64,000 nt of DNA from Lampropedia aestuarii (GTDB lineage Bacteria > Pseudomonadota > Gammaproteobacteria > Burkholderiales > Burkholderiaceae_C), in NCBI RefSeq assembly GCF_004803635.1, contig NZ_SSWX01000007.1, positions 1 through 64,000 on the forward strand, given 5' to 3'. The translations under genes were made by a program, and so were the position numbers. Shown here piece by piece: positions 1 through 10,571 of this stretch; the stretch's first letter is position 1, and the number at the start of each line of letters is the position of its first letter. The notes below the pieces were generated by a model. It made no database searches, was not told the origin of the DNA, and saw only the letters and a list, made by a program, of their open reading frames with translations.

Positions 1-272
1 AGGACCACAACCTGTGCTGCAGTATGAGCAGGCGCGGTAACTGTCACGATAATGCCGTGGCAGAAAGCTTCTTCCAACTGCTAAAACGCGAACGCATCCG
101 TAAAAAAATCTATGCCACAAGGCAAGAAGCGCGCAGCGATGTCTTCAACTACATTGAAATGTTCTACAACCCGATTCGCAGGCATTCTTCTGCAGAAGGC
201 CTATCTCCTGTAGAGTTCGAGAGACGCAATTCCATGAGGCTCAAAACTGTCTAGTAAATACTGGTCGATTCA
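1..272 (+). mobile_element. 3' end of an IS3-family insertion sequence
   Basis: The segment holds the tail of an IS3-type transposase followed by a probable right terminal repeat. Downstream of the stop, the sequence ending near 272 reads on the minus strand as TGAATCGACCAGTATTTACT. That resembles the TGAATCG start found at the ends of some IS3-group elements. The left end lies outside the window, so the full length, the matching left repeat and any target duplication cannot be seen. It forms the left border of the restriction island. Confidence 0.7.
3..254 (+). CDS. IS3-family transposase OrfB, C-terminal part (partial)
   Basis: The reading frame is open from the first bases and the true start lies upstream of the window. 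The visible part carries the end of the rve/DDE catalytic core: SRRGNCHDNAVAESFF, where the glutamate of AESFF is the third catalytic acidic residue. The typical C-terminal block YIEMFYNPIRRHSS and a final SPVEFE motif follow. In IS3 elements OrfB is made as an OrfAB fusion by frameshifting and catalyses copy-out-paste-in transposition. The visible part has no internal stop, so it may be intact. Activity cannot be judged without the upstream half. Confidence 0.88.
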   Translation, partial: DHNLCCSMSRRGNCHDNAVAESFFQLLKRERIRKKIYATRQEARSDVFNYIEMFYNPIRRHSSAEGLSPVEFERRNSMRLKTV

Positions 273-387
273 TTCTCAACTTCTCTGACAACTCACAGAT
301 GCACTGTGGTGGTGCGACGCATAAACTGAGAGATGGGGAGCTATATGTGAGAGGTGCGTCCCATCAATTGAGAAGCTGAGCGCATAA

Positions 388-566
388 GTGGGAATGCGCT
401 TTTGTGTGCCTTGCAGCTCCTTGTGGTGTTGGGGGTTGAAGCCCAAAAGGCGCACTGCTGTGTTAAAAATATTCGCCGGGCAGCCAGCCCGACTGTGGTT
501 GTTGCCGCGCATTGCATCCTGCGGGGCTTCAATGCGGTTGCGTCGAGATTGCGCGCAGGCTCCTAG
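388..566 (+). repeat. Dispersed intergenic repeat, copy A (left end missing)
   Basis: Member of the repeat family shared with 22042-22298, 28198-28356, 50007-50195, 50580-50794 and 61850-62120. It carries the conserved core (TTAAAAAT, CGCCGGGCAGCCAGCCCG, GCCGCGCATTGCATCCT) and the right terminal part with CAGGCTCCTAG. No matching left terminal repeat is visible, so this copy seems truncated. It fills the gap between the insertion sequence and hsdM. No coding function is apparent. Confidence 0.75.
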
Positions 567-688
567 GGGAATCACCCCCATAAGCGCTTGCTTTGATGGA
601 GGGTGCGCAGTCGTACCCAAAAGCGAAGAAAATCGGTCGCGGCTTATCAGACATAATCAGTTGTTCAATTGTGTCTATCCACTCCCGC

Positions 689-2248
689 ATGCTCGACGAC
701 ATTAAAAAAACACTCTGGGCCGCTGCCGACAAGCTGCGCGCCAACATGGACGCAGCCGAATACAAGCACCTGGTGCTCGGGCTCATCTTTATCAAATACA
801 TCTCTGACAGCTTTACTGGCTACAGCGCGCAGCTGGCCCAGCGCCTGCGTGACCCAGACGATGAACTGTTCTATGGCGATGCCAGCGATGAAGACATTGC
901 AGGCGAGCTGGAAGACCGCGACTACTACCTTGCAGGCAACGTATTCTGGGTGCCTGAAGGGGCCCGCTGGGAAGACCTGCGTGCTGCCGCCAAGCAGCCC
1001 GACATTGGCAAACGCATTGACGATGCATTGGCACTGATAGAAACCGAAAATCCCAAGCTCAAAGGCATTTTGGACAAGCGCTACGCCCGTGCCCAATTGC
1101 CAGACGGCAAGCTGGGCGAGCTGGTGGATTTAATCTCCACCATTGGCTTTGGCGACACGCCAGACCAAGCGCGTGACGTGCTGGGGCAGGTGTATGAATA
1201 CTTTTTGGGCCAGTTCGCCAGTGCCGAAGGCAAAAAGGGCGGCCAGTTCTACACGCCAGCCAGCATTGTCAAAACCCTGGTGGCCGTGCTGGCCCCGCAC
1301 GAAGGCAAGGTATACGACCCCTGCTGCGGCTCGGGTGGCATGTTTGTACAGTCAGAAAAATTCATTGCCAGCCACGGCGGCAAGATTGGCGATGTGTCCA
1401 TCTACGGGCAAGAATCCAACCCCACCACCTGGCGCTTGGCGGCCATGAACCTGGCCATTCGCGGCATTGACTTCAACCTGGGCAAAGAGCCGGGCGACAG
1501 CTTTGTGCGCAACCAGCACCCGGATCTGCGCGCCAACTACATCCTGGCCAACCCGCCCTTTAACATCAGCGACTGGTGGCACGGCAGCCTGGAGGGCGAC
1601 CCGCGCTGGGTCTACGGCACGCCGCCGCAAGGCAACGCCAACTATGCCTGGCTGCAACACATGCTGCACCACCTGCACCCCACGGGCCGCGCCGGCATTG
1701 TGCTGGCCAATGGCTCTATGTCATCCAGCCAGAACAGCGAAGGCGAAATTCGTGCCGCTATGGTGCAGGCCGATGTGGTGGAAGTCATGGTGGCGCTGCC
1801 CGGCCAATTGTTCTTTAACACGCAAATTCCCGCCTGCCTGTGGTTCCTCACCAAGGCCAAACCCGCGCAGCGCAAGGGCCAGGTCCTGTTTATCGATGCC
1901 CGCAAACTGGGCAGCATGATTAGCCGCGTGCAGGCCGAACTCACCGATGAAGCCACTGACCGGATTGCCCACACCGTGGCCGCATGGCGCGGTGAAGCAG
2001 ACGATGGCTCAGCCTACGAAGACATACCCGGCTTTTGCCGCAGCGTGCCGCTCGCTGAGATTGCACAGCACGGCTATGTGCTGACCCCAGGCCGCTATGT
2101 GGGCGCGGAAGCAGTGGAAGACGACGACGAAGCTTTTGCTGAGAAGATGCAGCGTTTAACCCTCCAACTGGGCGAGCAGATGAAGAAGGGCGCGGAGCTG
2201 GATGCGGTGATTCGGCAGAAGCTGGGGGGGCTGGGGTATGAGTTCTGA
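689..2248 (+). CDS. hsdM: Type I restriction-modification methyltransferase subunit HsdM
   Basis: N6-adenine DNA methyltransferase subunit of a type I restriction-modification enzyme. It joins HsdS to methylate the target and also HsdR for restriction. With the start at 689 it has 519 residues. An N-terminal helical HsdM_N region begins at [19 protein letters not shown] lies near 185-190, the SAM-binding motif [11 protein letters not shown] at 210-219, and the catalytic motif NPPF at 288-291, which defines a gamma-type adenine methylase. The 689 ATG begins at the conserved family N-terminus. A GTG at 671 is an alternative, while the longer frame from 593 runs into the upstream repeat. hsdS overlaps its 3' end by 11 bases, implying translational coupling. 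Confidence 0.95.
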   Translation: MLDDIKKTLWAAADKLRANMDAAEYKHLVLGLIFIKYISDSFTGYSAQLAQRLRDPDDELFYGDASDEDIAGELEDRDYYLAGNVFWVPEGARWEDLRAAAKQPDIGKRIDDALALIETENPKLKGILDKRYARAQLPDGKLGELVDLISTIGFGDTPDQARDVLGQVYEYFLGQFASAEGKKGGQFYTPASIVKTLVAVLAPHEGKVYDPCCGSGGMFVQSEKFIASHGGKIGDVSIYGQESNPTTWRLAAMNLAIRGIDFNLGKEPGDSFVRNQHPDLRANYILANPPFNISDWWHGSLEGDPRWVYGTPPQGNANYAWLQHMLHHLHPTGRAGIVLANGSMSSSQNSEGEIRAAMVQADVVEVMVALPGQLFFNTQIPACLWFLTKAKPAQRKGQVLFIDARKLGSMISRVQAELTDEATDRIAHTVAAWRGEADDGSAYEDIPGFCRSVPLAEIAQHGYVLTPGRYVGAEAVEDDDEAFAEKMQRLTLQLGEQMKKGAELDAVIRQKLGGLGYEF

Positions 2249-3515
2249 GTGGCTGCAGGGAAAACTTGGCGAATTTATTGAACTCAAGCGTGGTTATGAC
2301 TTGCCGCAAGCAAAGCGTGAGCCAGGAGAAATACTGCTAGTTTCATCTTCTGGTATTACTGACAAACATAGTTCAGCAATGGTCAAAGGGCCTGGCGTTG
2401 TAACGGGTCGATATGGAACTTTGGGACAAGTTTTTTATATTCCCGAAGATTTCTGGCCATTAAATACAACTTTGTATGTGAAGGACTTCAAAGGCAACGA
2501 CCCTAAATTTATTCACTACTTTCTAAAAACCATTGATTTCTTCGCTTTTTCAGATAAGGCGGCTGTGCCGGGGGTCAACAGAAATCATTTGCACGAAGCG
2601 CTGGTAAACGTTGCACCGTTGAAAGAGCAAATTGGAATCGCTAGGGTTCTCGGTGATTTGGACGACCGCATCACCCTCCTACGTGAAACCAATGCCACGC
2701 TGGAGGCCATGGCCCAAGCCTTGTTCAAGTCGTGGTTTGTGGACTTCGACCCCGTTCAGGCCAAACAACAAGGTTGCGCCCCCGAAGGCATGGACGCCGC
2801 AACCGCCGCGCTCTTTCCCGATAGCTTTGAGGAGTCGGAATTGGGGATGGTGCCGAAGGGGTGGAGGCTTGTGCCATTTGGTGAGTGCTTGTCGCACACT
2901 ATCGGTGGCGATTGGGGAAATGATGCACCAGATGAGTCAAATGACACCCGTGTGGCCATTATTCGTGGAACAGATATTCCAGACCTTCATGCATGCAGTG
3001 AAAACAGAGTTCCTATTCGTTTTACGACTCAAAAGAAGCTGAAAAATAGAGAACTAAAAGCCGGTGATATTGTTATTGAGGTGTCCGGTGGAAGCAAAGA
3101 CCAGCCGACTGGCCGTTCAATACTGATAACAGAAGAAATTCTTTCGAGATTTGACTGTCCTGTGGAGCCTGCTAGTTTTTGCAGGCTTTTCCGCCCCTCT
3201 CAGATTGACTTGTCGTACCTCTTGGCGCAGCAATTGATTTTTATCTATGCCCAAGGAAAGACATGGGAGTACCAAAATCAAAGCACCGGCATCGCAAATT
3301 TCCAAACCACCCATTTTCTCGACACTGAGCTAGTGGCAATCCCCACAGAAGATGTTTTGAAGAAATTTTGCGAAATTGTGGTGCCATTAGTTGCGCAGAT
3401 GAATGGCTCCCGAATTAGGCAGCTTACAGAACTCCGTGACACCTTGCTCCCCCGCCTCATCTCCGGCCAATTACGCTTACCTGAAGCGCAAGCCTTGGTG
3501 GAGCCAGTGGTATAA
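2238..3515 (+). CDS. hsdS: Type I restriction-modification specificity subunit HsdS
   Basis: DNA-recognition subunit (425 residues) that sets the bipartite target of the HsdMRS complex. Two target-recognition domains are visible. The first spans about residues 1-130 and ends in a coiled-coil spacer ([19 protein letters not shown] then [16 protein letters not shown]). The second runs from about 205 and ends with the equivalent helix [14 protein letters not shown]. Base composition is clearly more AT-rich than in hsdM and hsdR, as expected for exchangeable recognition domains. The start overlaps hsdM. The target sequence cannot be predicted from here. Confidence 0.94.
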   Translation: MSSEWLQGKLGEFIELKRGYDLPQAKREPGEILLVSSSGITDKHSSAMVKGPGVVTGRYGTLGQVFYIPEDFWPLNTTLYVKDFKGNDPKFIHYFLKTIDFFAFSDKAAVPGVNRNHLHEALVNVAPLKEQIGIARVLGDLDDRITLLRETNATLEAMAQALFKSWFVDFDPVQAKQQGCAPEGMDAATAALFPDSFEESELGMVPKGWRLVPFGECLSHTIGGDWGNDAPDESNDTRVAIIRGTDIPDLHACSENRVPIRFTTQKKLKNRELKAGDIVIEVSGGSKDQPTGRSILITEEILSRFDCPVEPASFCRLFRPSQIDLSYLLAQQLIFIYAQGKTWEYQNQSTGIANFQTTHFLDTELVAIPTEDVLKKFCEIVVPLVAQMNGSRIRQLTELRDTLLPRLISGQLRLPEAQALVEPVV

Positions 3516-3754
3516 ACCATCAAGTTAACATTTTCTGCACTTCTTTTATGAGCATTTCCATGTGTTTTTTATTGGAAAGTTCTGATAATTGAGCGAAATG
3601 TGACCACTATCCACTATCAAATTCACCGTGCAAGAAAGCGTCTCCTTCCGTGAGCCAGCTGGCCTATGGAGAAGCAGAGCATACAGACAACAACATTGGC
3701 GACTGTGGGGCTGTCATCAAGCCTCCTACCCCAGCAAACCCGGAGAAAAATGCG
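3516..3754 (+). promoter_or_regulatory. Spacer between hsdS and mcrB
   Basis: About 240 AT-rich bases separate the two halves of the defence operon. No gene is evident. A GTG at 3650 opens a 35-residue extension of mcrB with no family features, and the ATG at 3755 preceded by GGAGA is preferred. The length and composition would allow an internal promoter for mcrBC, but no clear -35/-10 pair could be assigned. Confidence 0.3.
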
Positions 3755-5407
3755 ATGACCTTAGCCCCATCGGCACCATTGAATCAAATTGTGTTTGGCC
3801 CGCCTGGTACCGGAAAAACCTACAGTACGGTTACTAAGGTCATACAAATTCTAGATCCGAAATTGTTAGCACAAGTGAAGGCAGATACTACTCTGAGTCA
3901 GGATGCGAAGCGAAAGCGGCTGAAGCTACGATTTGATGAGCTGCTTAATGATGAGAGGCGTGTTCGCTTCACTACCTTTCACCAGAGCTTTAGTTATGAA
4001 GATTTCGTAGAAGGAATAAGAGCCAATCTTTCTAGGGAGAATGAGGTGGATGAGGACGTATCAGCACTTGCCTACCGCATTGAGCCAGGAGTTTTCAAAC
4101 AGCTTTGTGAGGATGCGCAGCGTGACCCATTAGCAGAGGCGAAAGCAGGCATTAGCCCAAATGCTAATGTCTGGAAAATGTCGATTGAAGAAGCTAGTAG
4201 TGACGGGCAAACGCGGCAATACTGCTTTGCGCATGACGAGGCCCGCATAGGTTGGTGCGATGTTGGCAATCTTGAGTCAGAACAGTTTGAGCATGACGAG
4301 AATCTCGGTGTAAAAGAAAAGAGCTCGCTACGTAACTTTGGCTTCCGAATTCAAGTCGGGGATATTGTGGTTTGCCTGAAGACCGTCAAAACGATTCAAG
4401 CTGTTGGGGTCGTGACTGGGCCCTACGTTTACGAAGAAACGGTACCGGTAGGCGTGCGCGAAGACTACGTCCACAAGCTGCAAGTGCATTGGCTGGCTAC
4501 CGGACTTAATTTGGATATAACCTCAATCAACGGGGGCAAGCAGTTGACTCTGCAGACGGTGTATCGGCTGTGGAATATGTCATGGCCCAATCTGCAGAAG
4601 GCATTGACCGATGCGAACATCGAACTTCGAGGGCTCGATCTGAGAAAGCGTGATGAGCAGTTTCCCTATGTTTTGGTGATTGACGAAATCAACCGGGGCA
4701 ATGTGTCGCGCATTTTTGGCGAGCTGATTACCTTGCTAGAACCCTCAAAGCGCGCAGGGGCTGCGGAAGCGCTGTCGGTGACGCTGCCGTATTCAAAAAC
4801 GAAGTTTTCTGTGCCAAGCAATGTGTACATCATCGGCACGATGAATACGACAGACCGCTCATTGGCGGGACTGGATGTGGCACTGCGACGCCGTTTTGAG
4901 TTCGAAGAGCTAATGCCTGACCCCGATGCCTTGAAGGGCGTGGTGGTGAGTGAAGGCGGCCTCAGCGTGAATATTGCCGAATTGCTGCGCGTGATGAATG
5001 AGCGCATTGAGGCATTGCTGGACCGCGCGCACCAACTGGGCCACGCCTACTTCATGGAGCTGCGCGAAGATGCATCGCGGGCAAGACTGGCGCAGGTTTT
5101 TAAGAATCGGGTGATTCCACTGCTGCAGGAGTATTTCTTTGATGACTGGGAGCGCATCGCCTGGATACTGAACGACCACCGCAAGCCTGCCGGCCAACGT
5201 TTTGTGCAAAAGCATGGCAAGAGCTTGGATGTGTTGTTTGGCGAAAACCATGGCGTCCAGGCGGTTGATAAGCGGTGGTGCCTCAATCCCTTGGCGTTTG
5301 ATGCATTGGCCAGCTTTGCAGGGGTGATTGACGCCGGTACGATGGGTTCGGCGATGGTGGCTAAGGCTCCTGAGCAAGATGCCAAAACTGCGGATATTGT
5401 CAATTGA
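3755..5407 (+). CDS. mcrB: McrB-like AAA+ GTPase with an EVE-like insert
   Basis: Motor subunit of a modification-dependent (type IV, McrBC-like) restriction system. From ATG 3755 it has 550 residues. Walker A is GPPGTGKT at about 15-22, Walker B is VLVIDEINRG at about 306-315, and the McrB signature MNTTDRS is at about 363-369. Together they mark the McrB GTPase clade of AAA+. The usual N-terminal DNA-binding domain is missing. Instead, about residues 138-265, between Walker A and Walker B, look like an EVE/PUA-type modified-base reader: it starts VWKMSI, then has IGWCDVGN, VGDIVVCLK and GVVTGPYVYEE. The stop overlaps the TTG start of mcrC. The AAA+ call is strong. The EVE assignment is inferred from motif pattern. 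Confidence 0.88.
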   Translation: MTLAPSAPLNQIVFGPPGTGKTYSTVTKVIQILDPKLLAQVKADTTLSQDAKRKRLKLRFDELLNDERRVRFTTFHQSFSYEDFVEGIRANLSRENEVDEDVSALAYRIEPGVFKQLCEDAQRDPLAEAKAGISPNANVWKMSIEEASSDGQTRQYCFAHDEARIGWCDVGNLESEQFEHDENLGVKEKSSLRNFGFRIQVGDIVVCLKTVKTIQAVGVVTGPYVYEETVPVGVREDYVHKLQVHWLATGLNLDITSINGGKQLTLQTVYRLWNMSWPNLQKALTDANIELRGLDLRKRDEQFPYVLVIDEINRGNVSRIFGELITLLEPSKRAGAAEALSVTLPYSKTKFSVPSNVYIIGTMNTTDRSLAGLDVALRRRFEFEELMPDPDALKGVVVSEGGLSVNIAELLRVMNERIEALLDRAHQLGHAYFMELREDASRARLAQVFKNRVIPLLQEYFFDDWERIAWILNDHRKPAGQRFVQKHGKSLDVLFGENHGVQAVDKRWCLNPLAFDALASFAGVIDAGTMGSAMVAKAPEQDAKTADIVN

Positions 5408-6708
5408 AGACCAATCTTGTCACCGTTCGAGAATATGCCAGGCTGACGACAGCAGATTGCGCGCCGTCTTTGGATACGCATCACGTTTCGCCTTCTGCAT
5501 TTGCTTGGCTGTGCGAGTTGCAAAGCCGGTTAAGCAAAGGCGGAGCGAGTCTGCTGGAGCTGCAGGGGCAGACTTGGCTACGGTTAGATAGCCTGGTCGG
5601 TGTGGTGCAGACACCGTGCGGCACAACCCTGGAGGTGTTACCCAAGACCTTCTCGGATGCAGACGATGTGCAAAGCAGTCGCAAGCTGTTGCGCAAGGTC
5701 GTGGCAGCGCTGTTGGACTTACCGGGCAAAGAGGCATCCACTGCCGCATTGGAGCACTTTGATGTGCCGCTTACCGAGTGGGTGATGACACAGTTTGTGC
5801 AGCATTTGCAGCAATTGGTACGACAGGGCTTGCGCTCTGACTATGTGCGACAGGAGGAAGAGCTGCCATTTTTACGTGGACAACTGAATACGACAGCACA
5901 CATGCGTCAGTCTATAGGCAGGGCCCATTTGTTCCATGTGCGACACGATGTGTTTTCGCCCAACCAAGCCGCGAATCGTTTGTTGCGATTGGCGCTAGAG
6001 CGAGTACGCCAAGCGACTGCACGGCCAGACACCTGGCGTGTGGCCAACGAATTAAGCCACCGGTTGGGTGAAATTCCTCAAAGTATGAGTCAGGCGCAAG
6101 ACTGGCGTGCCTGGGGCTCTGGACGCTTGATGGCTCGCTACCAGTCCATCAAGCCTTGGTGTGAGCTGGTGTTGGGTGAAGGCATGCCGTTGGCGCTTAA
6201 GGGGAAGGCACATGGCGTGAGTTTGCTATTTCCGATGGAAAAGCTGTTCGAAAACTATGTGACGCGTGCTTTGCGCAAGCAGATGGCGGACGGATTTACG
6301 TTGCATGTTCAGCCACGTCAGCACTCGTTAGCCTTACATAAAAGCCAGCCGATGTTTCAACTGAAGCCTGATTTGGTTGTGCGGGATGCAGAGGGCTGCG
6401 CTGTTGCTGTGCTGGACTGCAAATGGAAGCGAGTTGACCAAGCTTTAAGCAATAAAAAATACGATATAGAGCAAAGTGACATGTACCAGATGTTGGCCTA
6501 TGGCTGTAGGTATCTGCTTGGAGCTGGAGAGATGTATCTGGTGTATCCACGTTGGCAGCGCTTTGAGTCGGCACTGCCTGAATTTGTTTTGCCTAGAGAG
6601 CTGAAGTTGCACGCTGCGCCATTTGATATGGACTCGGATGGTGGCGCGCTGTTGTTAGGGCTCTCGCCCACATTTCTACGAGCAACAAAATCGCCCATAC
6701 ACAATTAA
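5404..6708 (+). CDS. mcrC: McrC nuclease subunit of an McrBC system
   Basis: Endonuclease partner of McrB that stimulates its GTPase and cuts DNA. The 434-residue protein has an N-terminal beta-rich McrB-contact region and a C-terminal PD-(D/E)xK nuclease fold. KPDLVV gives Asp about 323, VLDCKWK gives Asp 338 and Lys 340, and the following QMLAY (about 362-366) fits a QxxxY element. The start is a TTG that overlaps the mcrB stop (TTGA), so translation is probably coupled. All expected catalytic residues are present. Confidence 0.88.
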   Translation: MKTNLVTVREYARLTTADCAPSLDTHHVSPSAFAWLCELQSRLSKGGASLLELQGQTWLRLDSLVGVVQTPCGTTLEVLPKTFSDADDVQSSRKLLRKVVAALLDLPGKEASTAALEHFDVPLTEWVMTQFVQHLQQLVRQGLRSDYVRQEEELPFLRGQLNTTAHMRQSIGRAHLFHVRHDVFSPNQAANRLLRLALERVRQATARPDTWRVANELSHRLGEIPQSMSQAQDWRAWGSGRLMARYQSIKPWCELVLGEGMPLALKGKAHGVSLLFPMEKLFENYVTRALRKQMADGFTLHVQPRQHSLALHKSQPMFQLKPDLVVRDAEGCAVAVLDCKWKRVDQALSNKKYDIEQSDMYQMLAYGCRYLLGAGEMYLVYPRWQRFESALPEFVLPRELKLHAAPFDMDSDGGALLLGLSPTFLRATKSPIHN

Positions 6709-6731
6709 GCAATTGACGGAGTATCGAGACA

Positions 6732-9700
6732 ATGACCGAAGACCAATTAGAACAAGAAGTCATGACTTGGCTGGCCGAGGTCGGCTATGCGCCGCACAGC
6801 GGCCCAGAGATTGCGCATGACGGCAGTAACCCGCAGCGAGCGGACTACAAACAGGTCATCCTGCCGTTTCGTCTGCGTGAAGCGATTGCCCGGCTGAATC
6901 CGCATATTCCGACTGCAGCGCGTGAAGATGCCTTGCATCGGGTCATGGACCTGGCCATTCCTTCGCTGTTGTCGGCCAACCGCGCTTTCCATAAATTGCT
7001 CGTCAACGGCGTGCCAGTGCAGTACCAGCAGGACGGCGAAACCCGTGGCGACTTTGTCCGCTTGGTGGATTGGAAGGACGCATCACGCAACGAGTTTTGG
7101 GCGGTCAAGCAATTCACGATCAAAGGGCCGCACCATACACGCAGGCCGGACATCATCTTGTTCATCAACGGCTTGCCCTTGGTGTTGATGGAGCTGAAGA
7201 ACCCAGCTGAGGAGTCGGCGGATCTTTGGAAGGCCTACGACCAGATTCAGACCTACAAGGCACAAATTCCGGACCTGTTCGAGTACAACGAGGTGTTGGT
7301 CATCTCGGACGGCAGCGAAGCGCGCATGGGCTCGCTCTCGGCCAATGCGGAGCGCTTCTTGCAGTGGCGCACCATCGACGGCGTGAATTTGGACCCGTTG
7401 GGGCAGTTCAACGAGCTGGAAACCCTGGTGCGCGGTGCATTGGCGCCGCAATACTTGCTGGACTATCTGCGCTTTTTTGTCCTCTTTGAAGAGGATGGCA
7501 CTTTGGTCAAAAAAATTGCGAGCTACCACCAGTTTCACGCGGTGCGTGCGGCTGTAGAACATGTGGTCGCCGCATCCAGGCCGGACAGTGGCACTGCTCA
7601 GCGCGGCAAAGGGGGCGTGGTGTGGCACACGCAAGGCAGTGGCAAAAGCATCACCATGACTTGCTTTGCAGCGCGCGTCATGCAAGAGCCAGTGATGGAG
7701 AACCCGACCATTGTCGTCATCACGGACCGCAATGACCTGGATGGCCAGCTGTTTGGTGTTTTTAGTCTGGCGCAAGACCTGCTGCGTGAGCAGCCAGCAC
7801 AAGCCACCACGCGGCAAGAGTTGCGGCAACTGCTGGCCAATCGCCCATCGGGCGGCATCGTGTTTGCCACTATCCAGAAGTTCATGCCGGGTGAGGACGA
7901 GGATATTTTTCCTGTGCTCTCTGAGCGCCGCAATATCGTAGTCATGGCCGATGAAGCGCACCGTACGCAGTACGGCTTTGAAGCCAAGCTCAAAACCACC
8001 AAGGCCAAACCAAAAAACAGCAGTGCAGCAGCTTATCTATTGACCGATGGCGATACGGCCAGCGCCACTGCCATGACCGCTGAATTGGTCCAGCCTGAAT
8101 ACACCACCAAATACCAGGCGGGCTATGCGCAGCACCTTCGCGATGCCTTGCCCAACGCCACGTTTGTCGCCTTTACGGGCACCCCCGTGAGCAGCACGGA
8201 CCGTGACACCCGTGCGGTGTTCGGTGACTACATCCATGTCTATGACATGCAGCAGGCCAAGGAGGATGGTGCCACGGTCGCTATCTACTACGAAAGTCGC
8301 CTAGCCAAGCTGAAGCTTAAAACCGAAGACCTCTCGCTCATTGATGAAGAAGTTGATGAGCTGGCGGAGGACGAGGAAGAAGGCACCCAGGCCCAGCTCA
8401 AAAGCCAATGGGCGGCCCTTGAGAAAATTGTGGGGGCCACGCCGCGTGTCGCCAGTGTTGCGGCTGACCTGGTGCAGCACTTTGAAGAGCGCAACAAGAC
8501 GCAGGATGGCAAGGCCATGGTTGTGGCCATGAGCCGCGATATCTGCGTGCACCTGTATGACGAAATCACCAAGTTACGCCCCGACTGGCATGACCCAGAC
8601 CCAGAAAAGGGCGTCATCAAGATCGTGATGACGGGCAGTGCCAGTGACAAGGCACTGCTGCGCCCACATATCTACAGCGGTCAAGTTAAGAAACGGCTGG
8701 AGAAACGGTTCAAGGACGCCAAAGACCCGCTGCGCTTGGTGATCGTTCGCGATATGTGGTTGACCGGCTTTGATGCGCCTTGTGTGCACACCATGTATGT
8801 GGACAAACCCATGAAGGGCCACAACCTGATGCAGGCCATTGCCCGTGTCAACCGGGTGTTCAAAGACAAGCAAGGCGGCTTGGTGGTGGATTACATTGGC
8901 ATCGGCAACGAGCTCAAGGCCGCCATGAAGGAGTACACCGCCAGCAAGGGGCGCGGCAAACCGACCGTGGATGCCCATGAGGCGCTGTCCGTGCTGCTCG
9001 AGAAGATGGATGTGCTGCGCGCCATGCTGCACGGCTATGACTATTCCGGTTTCCTGACGGGCGGCCATAAGACTTTGGCTGGTGCGGCCAACCATGTGCT
9101 GGGTATCGAATCCCAGGGCCAAGATAACAAGCGTGACGGCAAGCGCCGGTTTGCGGACGCAGCGCTGGCTATGAGCAAGGCGTTCTCGTTGTGCTGCACT
9201 TTGGACGAGGCCAAGGCCTTGCGTGAGGAAGTGGCATTCCTTCAAGCAGTCAAAGTCATTTTGACCAAGAAGGAAATCAGCGCCCAGAAGAAAACCGATG
9301 AGCAACGCGAAACGGCGATTCGCCAAATCATTAGTCAGGCGGTGGTGAGCGAAAGCGTCGTCGATATCTTCGACGCGGTGGGCCTCGACAAACCCAATAT
9401 TGGTCTGCTCGACGACGAGTTTCTCGCGCAGGTCAAGAATCTGCCGGAGCGCAATCTGGCCGTGGAGCTGCTGGAGCGCCTGCTTGAAGGCGAAATCAAG
9501 TCCAAGTTCGCCAGCAACGTGGTGCAGCAGCGCAAGTTCTCTGACCTGCTGACCGGCGTCATCACCAGATACCAGAACCGCAGTATTGAAACGGCGCAAG
9601 TCATGGAAGAGCTGGTCGAGATGGCCAAGAAATTCAAGGCTGCTGCTGCCCGTGGTGAGACGCTGGGATTGACCAATGACGAAATACGGTTTTATGACGC

Positions 9701-9953
9701 GCTGGCCAACAACGAGTCGGCGGTGAAGGAACTGACCGATGAGACGTTGAAGAAGATTGCTCATGAGCTGACGGAAAACCTGCGCAAGAACATCACGGTG
9801 GATTGGAGCCAACGCGAGAGCGTGCGTGCCAGCCTGCGGTTGATGGTCAAGCGCATTCTGCGCAAGTACAAATACCCGCCAGACCTTGCCGATTCAGCCG
9901 TCGAGTTGGTGCTGCAGCAGGCCGAGGCATTGGGGGAGAGCTGGGGCGCATAG
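6732..9953 (+). CDS. hsdR: Type I restriction endonuclease subunit HsdR
   Basis: Motor and nuclease subunit (1073 residues) of the type I enzyme encoded with hsdM and hsdS. The N-terminal nuclease has RPD (Asp 140), MELK (Glu 154, Lys 156) and QIQTY (171-175). The SF2 translocase has Walker A QGSGKS at 301-306, DEAH at 407-410 and motif III FTGTPVS near 481-487. The C-terminal part is helical and would contact HsdM. A 23-base gap separates it from mcrC, so the five genes are likely one transcript. No frameshift or motif loss is visible. HsdR is normally next to hsdMS, and here mcrBC lies between. Confidence 0.95.
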   Translation: MTEDQLEQEVMTWLAEVGYAPHSGPEIAHDGSNPQRADYKQVILPFRLREAIARLNPHIPTAAREDALHRVMDLAIPSLLSANRAFHKLLVNGVPVQYQQDGETRGDFVRLVDWKDASRNEFWAVKQFTIKGPHHTRRPDIILFINGLPLVLMELKNPAEESADLWKAYDQIQTYKAQIPDLFEYNEVLVISDGSEARMGSLSANAERFLQWRTIDGVNLDPLGQFNELETLVRGALAPQYLLDYLRFFVLFEEDGTLVKKIASYHQFHAVRAAVEHVVAASRPDSGTAQRGKGGVVWHTQGSGKSITMTCFAARVMQEPVMENPTIVVITDRNDLDGQLFGVFSLAQDLLREQPAQATTRQELRQLLANRPSGGIVFATIQKFMPGEDEDIFPVLSERRNIVVMADEAHRTQYGFEAKLKTTKAKPKNSSAAAYLLTDGDTASATAMTAELVQPEYTTKYQAGYAQHLRDALPNATFVAFTGTPVSSTDRDTRAVFGDYIHVYDMQQAKEDGATVAIYYESRLAKLKLKTEDLSLIDEEVDELAEDEEEGTQAQLKSQWAALEKIVGATPRVASVAADLVQHFEERNKTQDGKAMVVAMSRDICVHLYDEITKLRPDWHDPDPEKGVIKIVMTGSASDKALLRPHIYSGQVKKRLEKRFKDAKDPLRLVIVRDMWLTGFDAPCVHTMYVDKPMKGHNLMQAIARVNRVFKDKQGGLVVDYIGIGNELKAAMKEYTASKGRGKPTVDAHEALSVLLEKMDVLRAMLHGYDYSGFLTGGHKTLAGAANHVLGIESQGQDNKRDGKRRFADAALAMSKAFSLCCTLDEAKALREEVAFLQAVKVILTKKEISAQKKTDEQRETAIRQIISQAVVSESVVDIFDAVGLDKPNIGLLDDEFLAQVKNLPERNLAVELLERLLEGEIKSKFASNVVQQRKFSDLLTGVITRYQNRSIETAQVMEELVEMAKKFKAAAARGETLGLTNDEIRFYDALANNESAVKELTDETLKKIAHELTENLRKNITVDWSQRESVRASLRLMVKRILRKYKYPPDLADSAVELVLQQAEALGESWGA

Positions 9954-10124
9954 CCAGTCACGTCACTGCGGTTGTGACCTGACTGAACCCAGCAGCCTGC
10001 GTGATACCTGGGGTAATGCAGTGTTTGAGAAGGGCTGCATTCACGACCACCATGTGGCGGTGGCGAAGAATAGGGCGGCTCAACAAAGCAGATAGAAGGA
10101 TGGCTGATGGTGGGTAGAGCCTAA

Positions 10125-10280
10125 GCGCAAGAGCTGCTGCGCGTGGCGATGACGAATCCGAAGGGGGGTCTTCGAGAAGGTCAATGGGAGGCCATTGACT
10201 ACACCGCCAACCTACGCAGTCTGCGCAAAGACCGTCAACAGGTTCTTGAGGCACACATGGCGATTGCTAGCGGCCTTTGA
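10125..10280 (+). pseudogene. Possible remnant of a RecQ-type helicase N-terminus
   Basis: A short open frame just after the restriction operon reads through GLREGQWEAIDYTANLRS. LREGQWEAI matches the Q-motif (motif 0) of RecQ-like helicases that appear in defence islands. The frame stops after about 50 residues, long before Walker A, and no continuation is seen. It is best read as a decayed fragment left by a lost gene. The rest of 9954-10571 holds no recognisable gene. Confidence is limited because the match rests on one motif. Confidence 0.35.
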
Positions 10281-10571
10281 ATAAGTCTGCTCAGAAAAAT
10301 GCCCTTTTGCCCCAATCATGCGCTGGCTATTACGCTGGTGAATGGTATTTGCACCATTGAGTGAATGGCGCATGTTTATTGCAAGGCCGTGCATAATGGA
10401 TTGCAAGAATGCATGAATACTGCGCAGCTTCGCCCCTAGCATGGAGCTTTGCAAAAAAGCGGTAGACGCACGCTGTGGTGCGCCTGTGTGAGGTGGCCTT
10501 TGGGCGCTGCTGCTATCGCCACCATCGCGTGTTCGCACGCGCAACCGTCTCTCAACACCAAGCACAGCGCC

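Noticed and set aside
388-705. Frame of 105 codons upstream of hsdM
   Set aside because: It lies inside repeat copy A and continues in the wrong frame into hsdM. It comes from the repeat, not from a gene.
8574-9812. Open frame of 412 codons antisense to hsdR
   Set aside because: It is a shadow of hsdR codon structure with no recognisable domain, on the strand opposite a complete hsdR.
10201-10250. Right end resembling the repeat family (GTCAACAGGTTCTTGAG) after hsdR
   Set aside because: Only about 15 bases agree and no left end or core is present. The same bases fit the RecQ-like frame better.
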